DNA of 64,000 nucleotides, from NCBI GenBank assembly GCA_964059195.1, contig CAXKWD010000007.1:59060163-59124162 (forward strand), read 5' to 3'. Each line of letters starts with the position of its first letter. Position 1 is the first letter of the stretch. A program made the position numbers and the translations under genes. The notes beneath the pieces are model-generated. The model had not been told where the DNA came from and ran no database searches. It saw only the letters and a program-made list of their open reading frames with translations. The stretch comes from Ectobius pallidus (taxonomy: Eukaryota; Arthropoda; Insecta; Blattodea; Ectobiidae). Positions 46,681-57,149 of the stretch are shown here, piece by piece.

Positions 46681-46916
46681 GGCCTGCTTACGTGGCTTTA
46701 GATGACCGATTTTATGGCCAATAGGGTGAAGTGCATCCTAGGGTTCTTAGCCTAAGCAATGAGAAAAGAGAACATGTAGAATTTGAAAACTTGATCCTTG
46801 TGAGAATAAAAATCACCATGTGCATCTATTTTCACCTTATAACCAGCTTTAAAAGAAGAAAAAAATATTATATTTCCCTCTCATTAAATTAAAATTAACC
46901 TATGCCTGTCTGGCTT
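46681..46916. other. Short spacer
   Basis: No feature recognised between the hairpin-ended element and the LINE tail. Confidence 0.4.
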
Positions 46917-49259
46917 GATTAGTATTAGTATTAGTATTAGCCCATAATGTCCCCGAGGGGCATGGGCCTCTCTCCTGGGAGAGGTGGCTTGTGTTCGCAA
47001 TCCCGGTTAGCCATTCCGGGAAGGATCTTCCTATTATTACTTATGCCTATAGTCTATCATTTATGGTCCGATATGTAGTCTATCATTTTTTTTTTTTTCC
47101 TATATATAATTCTAGCACTATACACTGGGTTTAGGTCTTCGCTTTTCGGTCGTGCACTGCTTTCCTGCTCCTTGCTATTTACTGTCTTCATCCTGTGTTG
47201 TTGTTTTGGATTGCTGTCTTGACTAGAAGTTGCCATTTTCCTCTGTCTTTAGCTGTGGTGGTCCATCTGTTGCTGAAAGTTGCCCTTAGTTCATCCGACC
47301 ACCGTGTTCTCTGTCTTCCTACTTTCCGTCTTCCCATCCTTGGTTCCCATGAAGTTATTCTGTGAGTCCAGCGAGCAGGATCTTGTCTCATTATGTGTCC
47401 GGCCCATCTCCATTTTAGGTACCTGCTGTCGTTTCCTGCATCTGTTATTTGTGTTCTTCGTCGTATTACGTCGTTCCTTATTCTATCTCTCCATGTGATG
47501 CCCAGCATTTTCCTTTCCATTCTATTTTGGCACGTTTGGATTGATTTTCTATCTTTTTTAGTTGTGCTCCAAGTTTGTGAGCCATATATCAGCGCGGGTA
47601 GTATGCAGGTGTTCATAATGTGTCTTTTAATGTTTATATTGAAAGATTTTTCTAACAGTATGAATCTCAGCGCCCAGAACTTTGACCATGCTGTAGATAT
47701 TCTTCTTGTAATTTCCTTGGGCATGCTTTTCTGGAAGGAGATTGTTTGTCCCAGATAAACTATCTCTTGTACGTATTCCAATGTTTCGGGTTGCGTAATT
47801 GAGATGGCTTTCTCTTCGCCGTTTGTCATTAATTTGGTCTTTTTTGCATTCATTTGTAGTCCTACTTTGTTACTTAGCTCGTTCACTTCTGTCATGAAGG
47901 CCTGCAATTCTTCTGCTGTGTTTGCCATGAGAACTATATCGTCTGCGAAGCGTAAATTAGATATCTTCGCACCGTCAATGTTGATTCCGTAGTCCCCTTG
48001 GATGTTCCTAAAAATCTCTTCGAGTATACAGATGAAAAGTTTGGGAGAAATTGTATCCCCTTGTCTAACTCCTCTTTGTAGCTGGAACTCCCTTCCCAAC
48101 TTGTCCATCTGTATTCTAGCGGTGGTTTGCAGGTACAGTTTGGCAAGTATTCTTATGTATTTTTCTTCTATTCCCTGCTTCCTCAGAGCTGTTAGTAATG
48201 GTGCATGTTCTACTGTATCGAATGCCTTTTGGAAGTCTATGAAGGCTAAGTATATTGTCTGGCTGTATTCCTCTGTTTTTTCTATAAGTTGGGCTATTGT
48301 CTGTAAGTGGTCGGTGGTTGAATATCCTGCCCTGAACCCTGCTTGTTCTACTGGTTGGTTTTCTTCTATTGTTCCGTTCATCCTTCTAGTGAGTACTTTC
48401 GAGAATATTTTGTATATGTTCGACATTAATGCAATTGGGCGGTAGTTGTTTATGTCTGATTTGCTGCCTTTTTTGTGTAGTAGTATGATGTTATTCGTGG
48501 TCCATTGCTTTGGTATCACTTCTGTCGCTATTACTTCATTGAACAGTTTAGTTAGGGTATTCACCAATATGTCTCCGCCTACTTTCAGATGTTCGTTGCT
48601 TATGTTGTCCTCACCGGGGGCTTTGCCCGTTTTTGCCTCTTTTATTGCTGCTCTGACTTCATCCTTTAGTATTGTCGGTATTTCTGCTACTTCTTCTATG
48701 GGTTTGGAAGTGAATAGTGTTAATTCCTTGTTGCCGTTGGGGAGAGTGCTACGATATAGGTTCTCATAGAACTTTGTTACCGTTTCGACTATTTCTTCCC
48801 TCGCTGTTATTTTCTTTCCTGTATTGTCCTGTAACTGCTTTACCAATACTTTCCCTTGGCTTAGTTCCTTCTTTAGTTTTTTAGTTGATTTCCTCTCATT
48901 CATCTCCCTCTCTATTATTCTTATTTTGTATTCTTGTAGGGCCTTCTTTATTGCTGTTTTCGTGCTCTTGTTTAATTCGTTGAATTCCCTCTTGTGTACT
49001 TCGTTCTCATCTCTTGTTTTATATGCTTCTTCTCTTCTTTTGATTAACAGTAGGGCGTTGTTGCTAAGTTTGGAGGCTTTCTTTCTGGCATTGTCCTTCA
49101 CTTCCGCCTTGATTGCTGCTTCTTTAATGCTTTTCTCAATCAATGAGTAACTTAATTGTGTGTCCTCTGCTATATTGGGTGTTATCCTCTTGAGTTTTTG
49201 AGCGATTTCATCTTGGAATTGGGTGATGTTGAGTACCTCGACCTTCGGGAGTTGGCTGC
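46917..49259 (-). mobile_element. RTE-type LINE, 5' truncated
   Basis: The minus-strand element ends at 46917-46940 in a (CTAATA)n tail, typical of RTE-clade LINEs. The 3' UTR is short (46941-47187). The reading frame continues without interruption from 47188 upstream to about 49259, where homology stops abruptly. The apurinic endonuclease domain expected upstream is missing. Confidence 0.85.
47188..49259 (-). pseudogene. Reverse transcriptase of an RTE-type LINE, N-terminus lost
   Basis: An open frame of more than 650 codons; there is no genuine start because the frame extends upstream of 49143 (for example QLPKVEVLNITQFQDEI) to the truncation. Counting from 49143, RT blocks are readable: IILLHKKGSKSDINNYRPIA (218-237), AFIDFQKAFD (300-309), LQRGVRQGDTISPKLF (355-370), LRFADDIVLMA with the FADD active site (399-402). 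The C-terminal part has a TWSTTKKDRKSIQTCQNRME region and ends near residue 651 with the RW-rich tail usual in RTE-like proteins (WRWAGHIMRQDPARW). No stops or frameshifts, so the copy is young although dead for lack of its 5' part. Plus-strand frames over it are antisense shadows. Confidence 0.88.
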
Positions 49260-49262
49260 TAA

Positions 49263-49425
49263 AAACATGACAAACAGCAATTCATCAAGAACAAAGCCCT
49301 CAGACTGATGCTAAATAGAAGAAGACATTCTAGAATTACTCAGCTCCACGAACAAGTCCTGTTAACAGAACACATAGACTCAATCTTAACTTCATATGGC
49401 TTTACAAACTGTGTATACAGAGCGG
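49263..49425 (+). pseudogene. LINE reverse-transcriptase tail fragment (jockey/R1-like)
   Basis: Directly abutting the truncated RTE LINE, the plus strand reads QQFIKNKALRLMLNRRRHSR and ITQLHEQVLLTEHID. IKNKALRL followed by a leucine-rich LHEQ...LLTEHI is the style of the region C-terminal to the RT in jockey/R1-like LINEs. It is too short for certainty. Confidence 0.35.
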
Positions 49426-49892
49426 TCGCTAGCTTCCCGGCACGGTCATGCTATGTCAGCAGCCAATTTTGGTCCTGGGCACCTGGAAGGAGTGGGTTTG
49501 TTTACTTTCACAAAATAATAGTATTATGGGGGATAGTTTCCCAATTTGCTGGATTGGTTAATATATATATTTTTTTTTTACACATGAAAAATGGCCAAAT
49601 TTCATGTAATATTATTCTCCAGAAGTTTTAGAATCAATATATGTAGGCACATTTTGTTTCTAAGAATATTTTAAATATAAGTAAAATCGGTAAGAAGTTC
49701 ACAGAAAACTAATCTAAAATGGCACACAGAAAGAAAGTGCACACACAAGAATCGGCTGCTTGAGACAGTGCAGGTGCATGCTGGAAAGAAGCCGATGGGT
49801 CACGTGGTGCCGGAATCAGGGCTGCCAACATGTTAAGGGTCTATCACTGTCTAGACCACCACTGGCCCTGAAACCCTCTTTAAACTTGAGCT
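49426..49892. other. Unassigned stretch
   Basis: A GC-richer segment (49430-49500) and AT-rich DNA without recognised genes or terminal repeats. Confidence 0.3.
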
Positions 49893-49978
49893 AACTTGCC
49901 TAACCTAACCTAACCTAACCTAACCTAACCTAACCTAACCTAACCTAACCTGACCTAACATGCTTAACCTAACCTAAC
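49893..49978. repeat. Interstitial telomere-type (CCTAA)n array
   Basis: About ten perfect tandem CCTAA units (49899-49950) are followed by a few degenerate ones. This is the C-rich strand of (TTAGG)n, the telomere repeat of most insects. It is embedded between ordinary repeats and so is interstitial. Confidence 0.92.
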
Positions 49979-50453
49979 ATTTTTTATTTCTTGGCCCCTT
50001 CTTCAATATAGGATAATTAGAAAACCCGGGAATCCAGTCTGCGTGGGAATTGAAAAGCACACGCTTTAAATTGTTGGCAGCATTGTATGGAACGGACCAA
50101 TGACATGTAAGGTCAGTGGCACCCAATGGGATGTTGGTCTGCAAGCCAGAGCCTGCATAACAATACCGAACATTACGTGTGGAAATCCAGCAAAGTGGGA
50201 AACTAATCCCATTTTATGTATAACAGTTCTATATTATTTTGCTTACCTTGCATATACGAGGGGTGATCAAAAAGTTCCAGGACTTTTGAAATTGCGCGGC
50301 AAAGAAGCGTTGTAGAGCAGTGCAGTTGGCAGCATTGTTTAGTGTGACTCTTCCTGAGCACAGCTGTTTTTTCAGATTGTTGATAACCTTCTTTATCGCA
50401 AAGTTACAGCTGTATTCGTAAAACAAGTTTTTTGTGTTCGGCGATTTTGTGAA

Positions 50454-50771
50454 ATGAATCAAAAGGAAGAGCAACGCGTTTGCGTCAAGTTTTGTGAGAA
50501 GTTGGGTAAAACTTTTACTGAAACATTTCAAATGTTGCAAGTGGCTTTTGGTGATGAGTGTCTGAGTCGATCAAGGTGTCACGAGTGGTACAAGAGGTTT
50601 AAAGAAGGTCGGACATCGTGTGAAGATGATCCTTGTTCAGGGCACCCATCAACTTCGACTGATGACAGTCATGTTGCAAGATTGAACATTCTCGTGTGCT
50701 CTGATCGTCGACTAACCATTCATGAAATGGCTGAAGAATTGAACATTTCATTTGGTTCGTGTCAACAGATG
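50454..50771 (+). pseudogene. mariner transposase, N-terminal part
   Basis: The frame starts MNQKEEQRVCVKFCEKLGKT and carries the two HTH regions of mariner transposases: TETFQMLQVAFGDECLSRSR with HEWYKRFKEG, then DDPCSGHPSTSTDD and LTIHEMAEELNISFGSCQQM. It is cut at TTAA by element T and resumes at 53169. The catalytic domain was never present in this fold-back derivative. Confidence 0.9.
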
Positions 50772-51420
50772 TTAAGGGCAATTCCACAGAAATGTCAACC
50801 AGAGCAGTAAATTTTAAAACAAAGTAAAAGCTGCAATATTATACATAGAATTAATCAGCAAAACCTGCTCTTTCAGGTTATGCACTTTATACTGTCCCCC
50901 AAAAATATTTACCTTTCCAAAAATTGCCCTAAAGAGACATTAAAAAAGTCCACTGATACACCGTGCAGTTTTGTAAAAGTTCCCAACATGGCTGAGCTTT
51001 CATTCATTTGGTTTCTGGAGATGTAAATGGGTTAATTTCACATACAATATGTAATCTTTAAGATTTTATTTTTAAATTTCCAAAATTATTAATTCAAATG
51101 TATTAAAAAACTAAACTTTTGAGTGCTCCAAAATAATGTCAGTCCGTTACTTAAAATTAGAAAAAAGTTTTTCTGCTTTAAACTTAACACTCTTATGAAT
51201 GATATGCATAGCATTTTTCTTCTTCTACTAGGTGCCTTTCAAGCCCATGAAGTAATAATTATTTGAAAAGTCATAGTTATTTTATTATTTACAAAATTAA
51301 TTTAGTCAGTCCGTTACCTTTTGAGTAGAGAAATGTGTCTAGGGCTAATACTTGCCTAGAATTCTACATATGAAAGTAAATTTCCATTGCAAATTACATT
51401 ACATATTATATAATCTTTGT

Positions 51421-51444
51421 TTATTATTATTATTATTATTAGTC

Positions 51445-51496
<52 letters not shown>
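51421..51496. repeat. (ATT)n microsatellite
   Basis: Near-perfect TTA/ATT run interrupted once near 51440. It codes the poly-Tyr frame seen in one phase, which is not a gene. Confidence 0.95.
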
Positions 51497-51718
51497 TTAA
51501 TTTTATTATTTTTGTTTCATGTAATATTTCACAGAAATATACATTCTGGGATTAACAGCTTTCATGGGACAGTTTTCCAAGTGAAGGCTGTTGGTACACA
51601 TTATTCCACAACTCCTAGAAACTGACCAACTATCCTGCATGTAGAGAGAATTGCTGATTTTTGCATCTGGATAAAGGTGTTCGTCGACAAACCAAGTGGC
51701 TCTAGGTTCCTGAGTAGC

Positions 51719-52030
51719 TCATGTAGCAGATATTATAAGAGGGATAATCTGCACCTTCCTTAATTTCCACTGGTGTTTTACTTCTTCAGCCAACTCTATA
51801 TATTTCCGCTTCTTCTCCTTGGAAGTTTCCATCATGTTCCGGGTGTTTGGTACAGCTACATCAATTATCATTGTAGAGTGCTGTTTCTTGTCCATGACGA
51901 TGATGTCAGGCCGGTTATGTGGCACCGTGTGGTCAGTCAGGATATTTCTGTCATAGTAGAGCTTGCTCTTCTGATTTGTGGACAAGAAACAGCACTCTGC
52001 AATGATAATTGATGTAGTTGTACCAAACAC
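51719..52030 (-). pseudogene. LINE C-terminal fragment, restriction-like endonuclease type
   Basis: The minus-strand frame reads ILTDHTVPHNRPDIIVMDKK, then TMIIDVAVPNTRN and a Lys/Glu-rich stretch ending KVQIIPLIISAT. RPDI...DKK...IIDVAVP resembles the PD-(D/E)xK-type C-terminal endonuclease of restriction-like-endonuclease LINEs. The right palindrome arm carries an inverted copy of its last part (near 52082-52145) that continues GIVPHELLRNLEQLGL. Confidence 0.6.
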
Positions 52031-52375
52031 TCAGAACATAATGGAAACTTCCAAGGAAAAGAAGCGGAAATATATATAGTTGGCTGCAGAAGTAAAACAC
52101 CTGTGGAAAGTAAAGAAGGTGCAGATTATCCCTCTTATAATATCTGCTACAGGAATTGTTCCTCATGAGCTACTCAGGAACCTAGAACAACTTGGTTTGT
52201 CAAGGAACACTTTTATCCAGATGAAAAAATCAGCGATTCTCTCTACATGCAGGAAAGTTGTCAGTTTCTAGGAGTTGTGGAATTATGTGTACCATCAGCC
52301 TTCACTTGGAAATCTGTCCCGTGAAAGCTGTTAATCCCAGAATGTATATTTCTGTGAAATATTACATGAAACAAA

Positions 52376-52376
<1 letters not shown>

Positions 52377-52431
<55 letters not shown>

Positions 52432-52456
52432 CAATAATAATAGTAATAATAATAAA
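52377..52456. repeat. (AAT)n microsatellite
   Basis: Inverted counterpart of the run at 51421-51496 in the other palindrome arm. Confidence 0.95.
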
Positions 52457-53168
52457 CAAAGATTATATAATATGTCATGTAATTTGCAATGGAAATTTAC
52501 TTTCATATGTAGATATTCTAGGCAAGTAATAACATTTCTCTACTAAAAAGGTAATGGACTGACTAAATTAATTTTGTAAATATTTAATAAAATAACTATG
52601 GCCTATAGACATCTAAATATCATAACTATGAGTATATTGTGTATCTTGTAGTGGTGTCAGCAGTAAATATATGAGGCTGACTGAATTACAATCAACTCTT
52701 GAAATTACATACTGATTTACAAGATTGTAACCAAAAAATTCAGAGACTGTCAGTCCGTTACTCGCCATGTCAGTCCGTTACTTTGGACTTTCTAATTAAT
52801 TGCTAACAAAGATTTTAAATTAGACAAATGATATTTATATGAGATGTTTCCAGACATTAGTCAAACAAATTAAGGTGGTAGCCAGTATTCTCATTCCCTA
52901 TATTTCAGAGCATCAATTGATTGAACTTATATACCTGAATCTATGGTTGACAAGCTGTCAGTCCGTTACCTGAATTTCAAAGGTGAGAAAATAATTTTTA
53001 TTGAGGGATATTTCAAAATAGTGGTACACCAAAATGAAGCTTAAAGTCTAGTCTTTAAAACAGTATGAACACATCTTAAGAAAATAAATTAGAAGTAGCA
53101 GCATTTGATGTTTAATTGAAAGAAAATGTTGTGCTTTGTCAGTCCGTTACCCGTGGAATTGCCCTTAA

Positions 53169-53298
53169 CAGAAAAATTGCAGATGAGAAGGGTGGCTGCA
53201 AAATTTGTTCCGAGACTGTTGACAGAGGAGCAAAAACAACACAGAGTTCAGGTTTGTCAGGAACTTCTTGAAATGGCAAATGGCAATGAAAACTTCTT
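53169..53298 (+). pseudogene. mariner transposase continued after element T
   Basis: Reads TEKLQMRRVAAKFVPRLLTE and HRVQVCQELLEMANGNENF, the segment that follows the second HTH and precedes the first catalytic Asp in mariner transposases. At 53299 the sequence switches to the inverted 5' arm. The longer open frame 53126-53590 is a chance chimera of these pieces. Confidence 0.85.
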
Positions 53299-53570
53299 AA
53301 GTTTCAGTAAAAGTTTTATCCAACTTCTCACAAAACTTGACGCAAACGCGTTGCTCTTCCTTTTGATTCATTTCACAAAATCGCCGAACACAAAAAACTT
53401 GTTTTACGAATACAGCTGTAACTTTGCGATAAAGAAGGTTATCAACAATCTGAAAAAACAGCTGTGCTCAGGAAGAGTCACACTAAACAATGCTGCCAAC
53501 CGCACTGCTCTACAACGCTCCATTGCCGCGCAATTTCAAAAGTCCTGGAACTTTTTGATCACCCCTCGTA

Positions 53571-55061
53571 TGAGGGCTTCTCCTCAGTAAGCACACGAAT
53601 ATCTTGTCTTGGTTTTTTATTCAACACAGAACCAGTTTCGTTAACTTATTTACAAGATTATGTGTAGTGTTCCTGTGTGGGACCAAAAACCAGGATATTT
53701 TCTTACGAATTTTCTATGCATTTTTCCACTATCACCTTTTTTGAAATAAGTCTTTATGCCTACCATAAATATTCATTGATGTAACTTATATTTATTTGGT
53801 GTCATTTCATTACTGCAACTTTGAAACATCAACACACAATAACAAGGTTAATTAGACTGACTGTCATATTGCCCCATTATTGAAGTTGGGGGATGTCTGT
53901 GTGGTGTGAGGAGGCATGCTAACTTCAGTTTTTTTAACTGCGCAGTCATAGCAGAAATCTTCACACACTTGAGGAGTTGAAAGATAGTATTGCAGTTAAG
54001 TTAGGCAGTTCACAGAAGAAGAACTTCTGCATGTGAATGCAAATTTTCTGCAAATTTTCTAAGAAGGAGCCAAGATTGTGTGCTAATGGAGGAACAACAC
54101 TTCCAGAGGGGCTACCTCTTACAATTGAGGACCGTTTTGACATCTCATTTCAAATCACCTAAAACCATTAAAAAACGAATTTGGCAAAAAATGGAGATGT
54201 TGAGTTTTGTCAAAACAGTCTCAAAGGATAAGCAAAATAACATAGAATTTTTAAACATAATACTGTTCTTTCCCGAGATTAAACAAACCTACTCCTTCCT
54301 ACAGGGTGATTGGGACCCGAATTGGCTGCTGATGCAGTGTGACCGTGCCAGGGTTCAGACCTCCAAAGCCTGTCCAGAATGCTAGTGACCGTTCTATAGG
54401 ATATCCCCATTGTTCAAATGATTTGTCAAAAGTACCGTTATTTGTAAAAGAATTGATGGAAACCAAGGCAAGGAAAGGAAGTGGCATGCTATAAGTGGTT
54501 AAGTAATGCTTCCAAAAATTTGGTTCCAAATTTCGAAATAATTATAAGTGATCAAGGTTACCCTCGAAAATCAAAATTACCCCATTAGTGAATTTAACCG
54601 ACTATATATATTTTAAATTAACCTATATTTAGATTACAGTAATTTTGATTCATTATTGCATTAATCATACCTATCTCTGTACTTTAAATAGGCTTACATG
54701 TGAAGCTCTCATTATCTACATGCTGCCACCTGCATGACACTTGGCAAACTCGCCTTTAATACCTCACAACTTCAGCACCTGTCCTCCAGAGAAAAGCTCA
54801 TATATTGTTCTTAAAAATAGTGGACCCAAAAACTGGAAATATTTATGAAATGTTACTTATACATTGACTAGTATGAGGTAAATATCAGCTGTAGAAGAAT
54901 GAAACAGAGAGTTTAGAATTCTTTGCATAATACCGGTACATTAATTTATATCCCCTCTTCCCATGATCATCCCAAATTCAAATTTGGAACATATGGGTAG
55001 TTAATAAATGAAATTAATTATAAATACATTGGGGTCGCTAGGGGTAGTATACAATTCATTG
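53571..55061. other. Unassigned stretch
   Basis: No gene, TIR pair or SINE recognised. Short frames at 54080-54385 (plus) and 54299-54529 (minus) have no motif. Confidence 0.35.
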
Positions 55062-55232
55062 GGGAATGCCATGGTGTAGTGGTTAAGGCACTGCGCTACA
55101 AACCGGAAGGTCGCAGGTTCGATTCCCGATGAGGTCGTTGAATTTTTCAATTGGCATAATCCTTTGGTGGCACTATGCCTCTAACAGAAATAAGCCAGGA
55201 GTATTCCTGGGGGTAAAATAACTATTAGGAAT
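55062..55232 (+). mobile_element. tRNA-derived SINE, 3' truncated
   Basis: Head GGGGAATGCCATGGTGTAGT with A-box region TGTAGTGGTTAAGGCACTGC and B box AGGTTCGATTCCC (55117-55129). The body matches the SINE at 63213-63537 (GGTGGCACTATG, CCTCTAACAGAAATRAG) but ends earlier. Confidence 0.88.
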
Positions 55233-55815
55233 TTTAGATCATGGTTTCAATACACAGTCAACAATTTTAAAATAACTTCAAAGTTTCTTTTGGAATCTTT
55301 TAGAATCTTCCCATCAGTTATAGGCTAAAAGCTACATGTCTGCCAAATTTCAAGTTTCTAGCTCATTTGGAATTGAATAAACATCAGTGTCAACAAGTGG
55401 ATGATTAGACTATTGTAGATGTGAATGACATCACAGCTATCAAGTCAGTTTTTCCATACATATGGGGCAGCAAGAAACATGCTTATGGCAGTTGTATGTG
55501 CCAATATTCCTGCCAAATTTTACGATTCTGGCTGTCCTATAAATGTGAAAAAATTTACATAATGTGAGGAAAATATATAAAAAATTCTAACTCTAATTCT
55601 AAGGTATAATTGATGGAGATACGACAAAAGATCATAGGACCAAACTTGTTGATCTCTCAAAATCCGCTACTGCTGGTGCAATCGGTTTTTGGTATGATTT
55701 ACTCTTACTATATGCCTCCAATGAAGGCTTTAAAGTTGGGTCTGCCATTTTGAATGTTTTCGGGTATTAAACATAAAAAAATCAGAACTTTTGGAATATT
55801 TCCGTCAGTTACAGG
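55233..55815. other. Unassigned stretch
   Basis: Contains diverged repeats of the phrase CCAAATTT(C)AAGTTTCTAGCTC / CCAAATTTTACGATTCTGGCT, also seen at 56708-56730 just beyond the hAT element. No gene seen. Confidence 0.35.
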
Positions 55816-55823
55816 CTATAAGT

Positions 55824-56690
55824 AAGGGGTGGCCACAACAAGGCTCGCGAGCCGCGTGCGGCTCTTGAAACCAAGCTTTACAGATTTTGAAAAGTATATA
55901 GTTAATGTAGTTTAATGAAAACATATTACAAGGAAGTGAAAATTTTATTTCTGATCTAGCACATAGTGTATTTAGTTTTCAGAGCAAATTAAGACTCTTT
56001 CAGAATGACCTTGAGACTAAAACATTAGCTCATTTCAAATGTTTGAAGAAAGTTACTGAAAGCCTTCCTGACGTTCAGGTGGAAACAGAAGATTATTTGT
56101 ATAAAGTGGCTGGTCTTGCTAAAACAATCAATGGCAGATTTAATGATTTGAGAACACTTAAACCTTCATTTTCTTTCCTGGAAAGTCCTTTTACTGTTGA
56201 TGTTGTGGGCAATGGCTGTCCTGTTTCATCACTAATTACAGAGGATACAGTTGGAGTAGAGTTGGAGCTATTAGAACTACAAGAGGACGAAGGACTAAAA
56301 GGACTTAAACGAAGTAGTGTTTTGGCCATAAAATTTTGTAAGAAAGTTCCAGAATAAAAATACCTGCTAACAAAAGAGTGTGCAGAGTGACTTATCTTGA
56401 TATTTTGGACTACTTATGTGTATGAATCTCTGTACGGAATGCTTAAGTTCATTAAATCTATATCTCACTGATGAACATTTAAGTGAACTCGTGCGTACTG
56501 CGCTTACCAATTATATCAAACAACTATCAACAAAAATGAACACTCAAAAAAGCACTTCTCAAAAGTAAAATCTTATTTCTTGCTGTGTAATTGAACTTTA
56601 CTGTTTATGTGTATTGTAAAATCAGTGTGGTTCACTTCGAACAGCTTTATAAATTTTCGGCTCCCAAAGTTAGGTTAGTGGCCACCCCTG
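55824..56690 (+). mobile_element. hAT element fragment with both ends
   Basis: Ends AAGGGGTGGCCAC (55824) and GTGGCCACCCCTG (to 56690) are the CAGGGGTGGCCA-type termini of hAT elements, flanked by CTATAAGT/CTATAAGC (8 bp, one change). It retains only the last part of a transposase. Confidence 0.9.
55950..56580 (+). pseudogene. hAT transposase C-terminal part
   Basis: Includes an open stretch at 56043-56357 with INGRFNDLRTLKPSFSFLES and FTVDVVGNG followed by ELELLELQ, the wording of the region before the hAT dimerisation domain in Charlie/ZBED-like transposases. It then continues in other frames with TTYVYESLYGMLK and LTDEHLSELVRTALTNYIKQ, the dimerisation domain itself. Frameshifts and stops break it, and the catalytic domain is absent. 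Confidence 0.75.
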
Positions 56691-57104
56691 CTATAAGCTA
56701 TAAGCATGTCAAATTTCAAGTTTCTGGCTCTTCTGGAAGTGGGCAAGCAATTATGCCAGTGAGTGAGTTGGTCATACGGCATTGTATTATCCATTCATTT
56801 TGAGAACGCAAGGGCATGTAAACATTGCATTTGTATCATTCTGTTATGCCGTCGAAGTTTCGGTGACACTACACATGTCAAGACTGGCTTTTGGCCTTTA
56901 GGATTTGGACAGGCACTGTGTTGGAATAGGAAATCATGCATGTGGTTAGTTATTTTCATGTATAGAAAGATAACAATCCTTAATTACTAAAATAAATAGC
57001 CTACTAATTTATTCTAAATTTAAATAAGTGTAACTAAATTGATGTCACATATTTCTTTAACTAACTTATTTTATAGGCAAAATTATTATCCTGCATTAGA
57101 AAAG

Positions 57105-57137
57105 TCTTCTTCTTCTTCTTCTTCTTCTTCTTCTTCT
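57105..57137. repeat. (TCT)n microsatellite
   Basis: About eleven TCT/CTT units in a row. Confidence 0.95.
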
Positions 57138-57149
57138 CTTATTCTTGTA

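Larger units (their letters stand above)
51272..52600. repeat. 1.3 kb palindrome inside element T
   Basis: Left arm 51272-51892 and right arm 51977-52600 are inverted copies separated by an 84-bp loop. Paired words include TAGTTATTTTATT with its inverse at the outer ends and GTAGAGTGCTGTTTCTTGTC with its inverse near the loop. Both arms contain a trinucleotide run (ATT at 51421-51496, AAT at 52377-52456) and a piece of a LINE C-terminal frame. Confidence 0.9.
50776..53164. mobile_element. Element T: DNA transposon with GTCAGTCCGTTAC motifs, TTAA target
   Basis: TIRs GGGCAATTCCAC (50776-50787) and GTGGAATTGCCC (53153-53164) are flanked by TTAA (50772-50775, 53165-53168). Removing the element and one TTAA restores the mariner frame (SCQQM-L-TEKLQMRRV), which proves the boundaries. 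The motif GTCAGTCCGTTAC occurs at 51138, 51305, 52749, 52769, 52957 and 53138, and inverted with changes at 52551; the last plus-strand copy ends 2 bp from the right TIR. No transposase frame is visible; the interior is dominated by a palindrome holding LINE sequence. 2389 bp. Confidence 0.92.
50257..53568 (+). mobile_element. Fold-back mariner, split by element T
   Basis: Outer ends CGAGGGGTGATCAAAAAGTT (50257) and its inverse (to 53568) are flanked by TA. The terminal similarity is not a short TIR but about 270 bp: 50257-50526 is repeated inverted at 53299-53568. The element therefore has two 5' ends facing each other and lacks its proper 3' part. Element T (50776-53164) sits within the transposase frame. 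Confidence 0.9.

Noticed and set aside
47280..49150. Several plus-strand open frames of 60-150 codons
   Set aside because: All lie antisense to the long LINE reverse-transcriptase frame and are its shadows.
51352..51555. Poly-Tyr and poly-Leu frames
   Set aside because: Translations of the ATT/AAT microsatellites.
53126..53590. 154-codon open frame
   Set aside because: A chance chimera of the end of element T, a mariner transposase piece and the inverted 5' arm.
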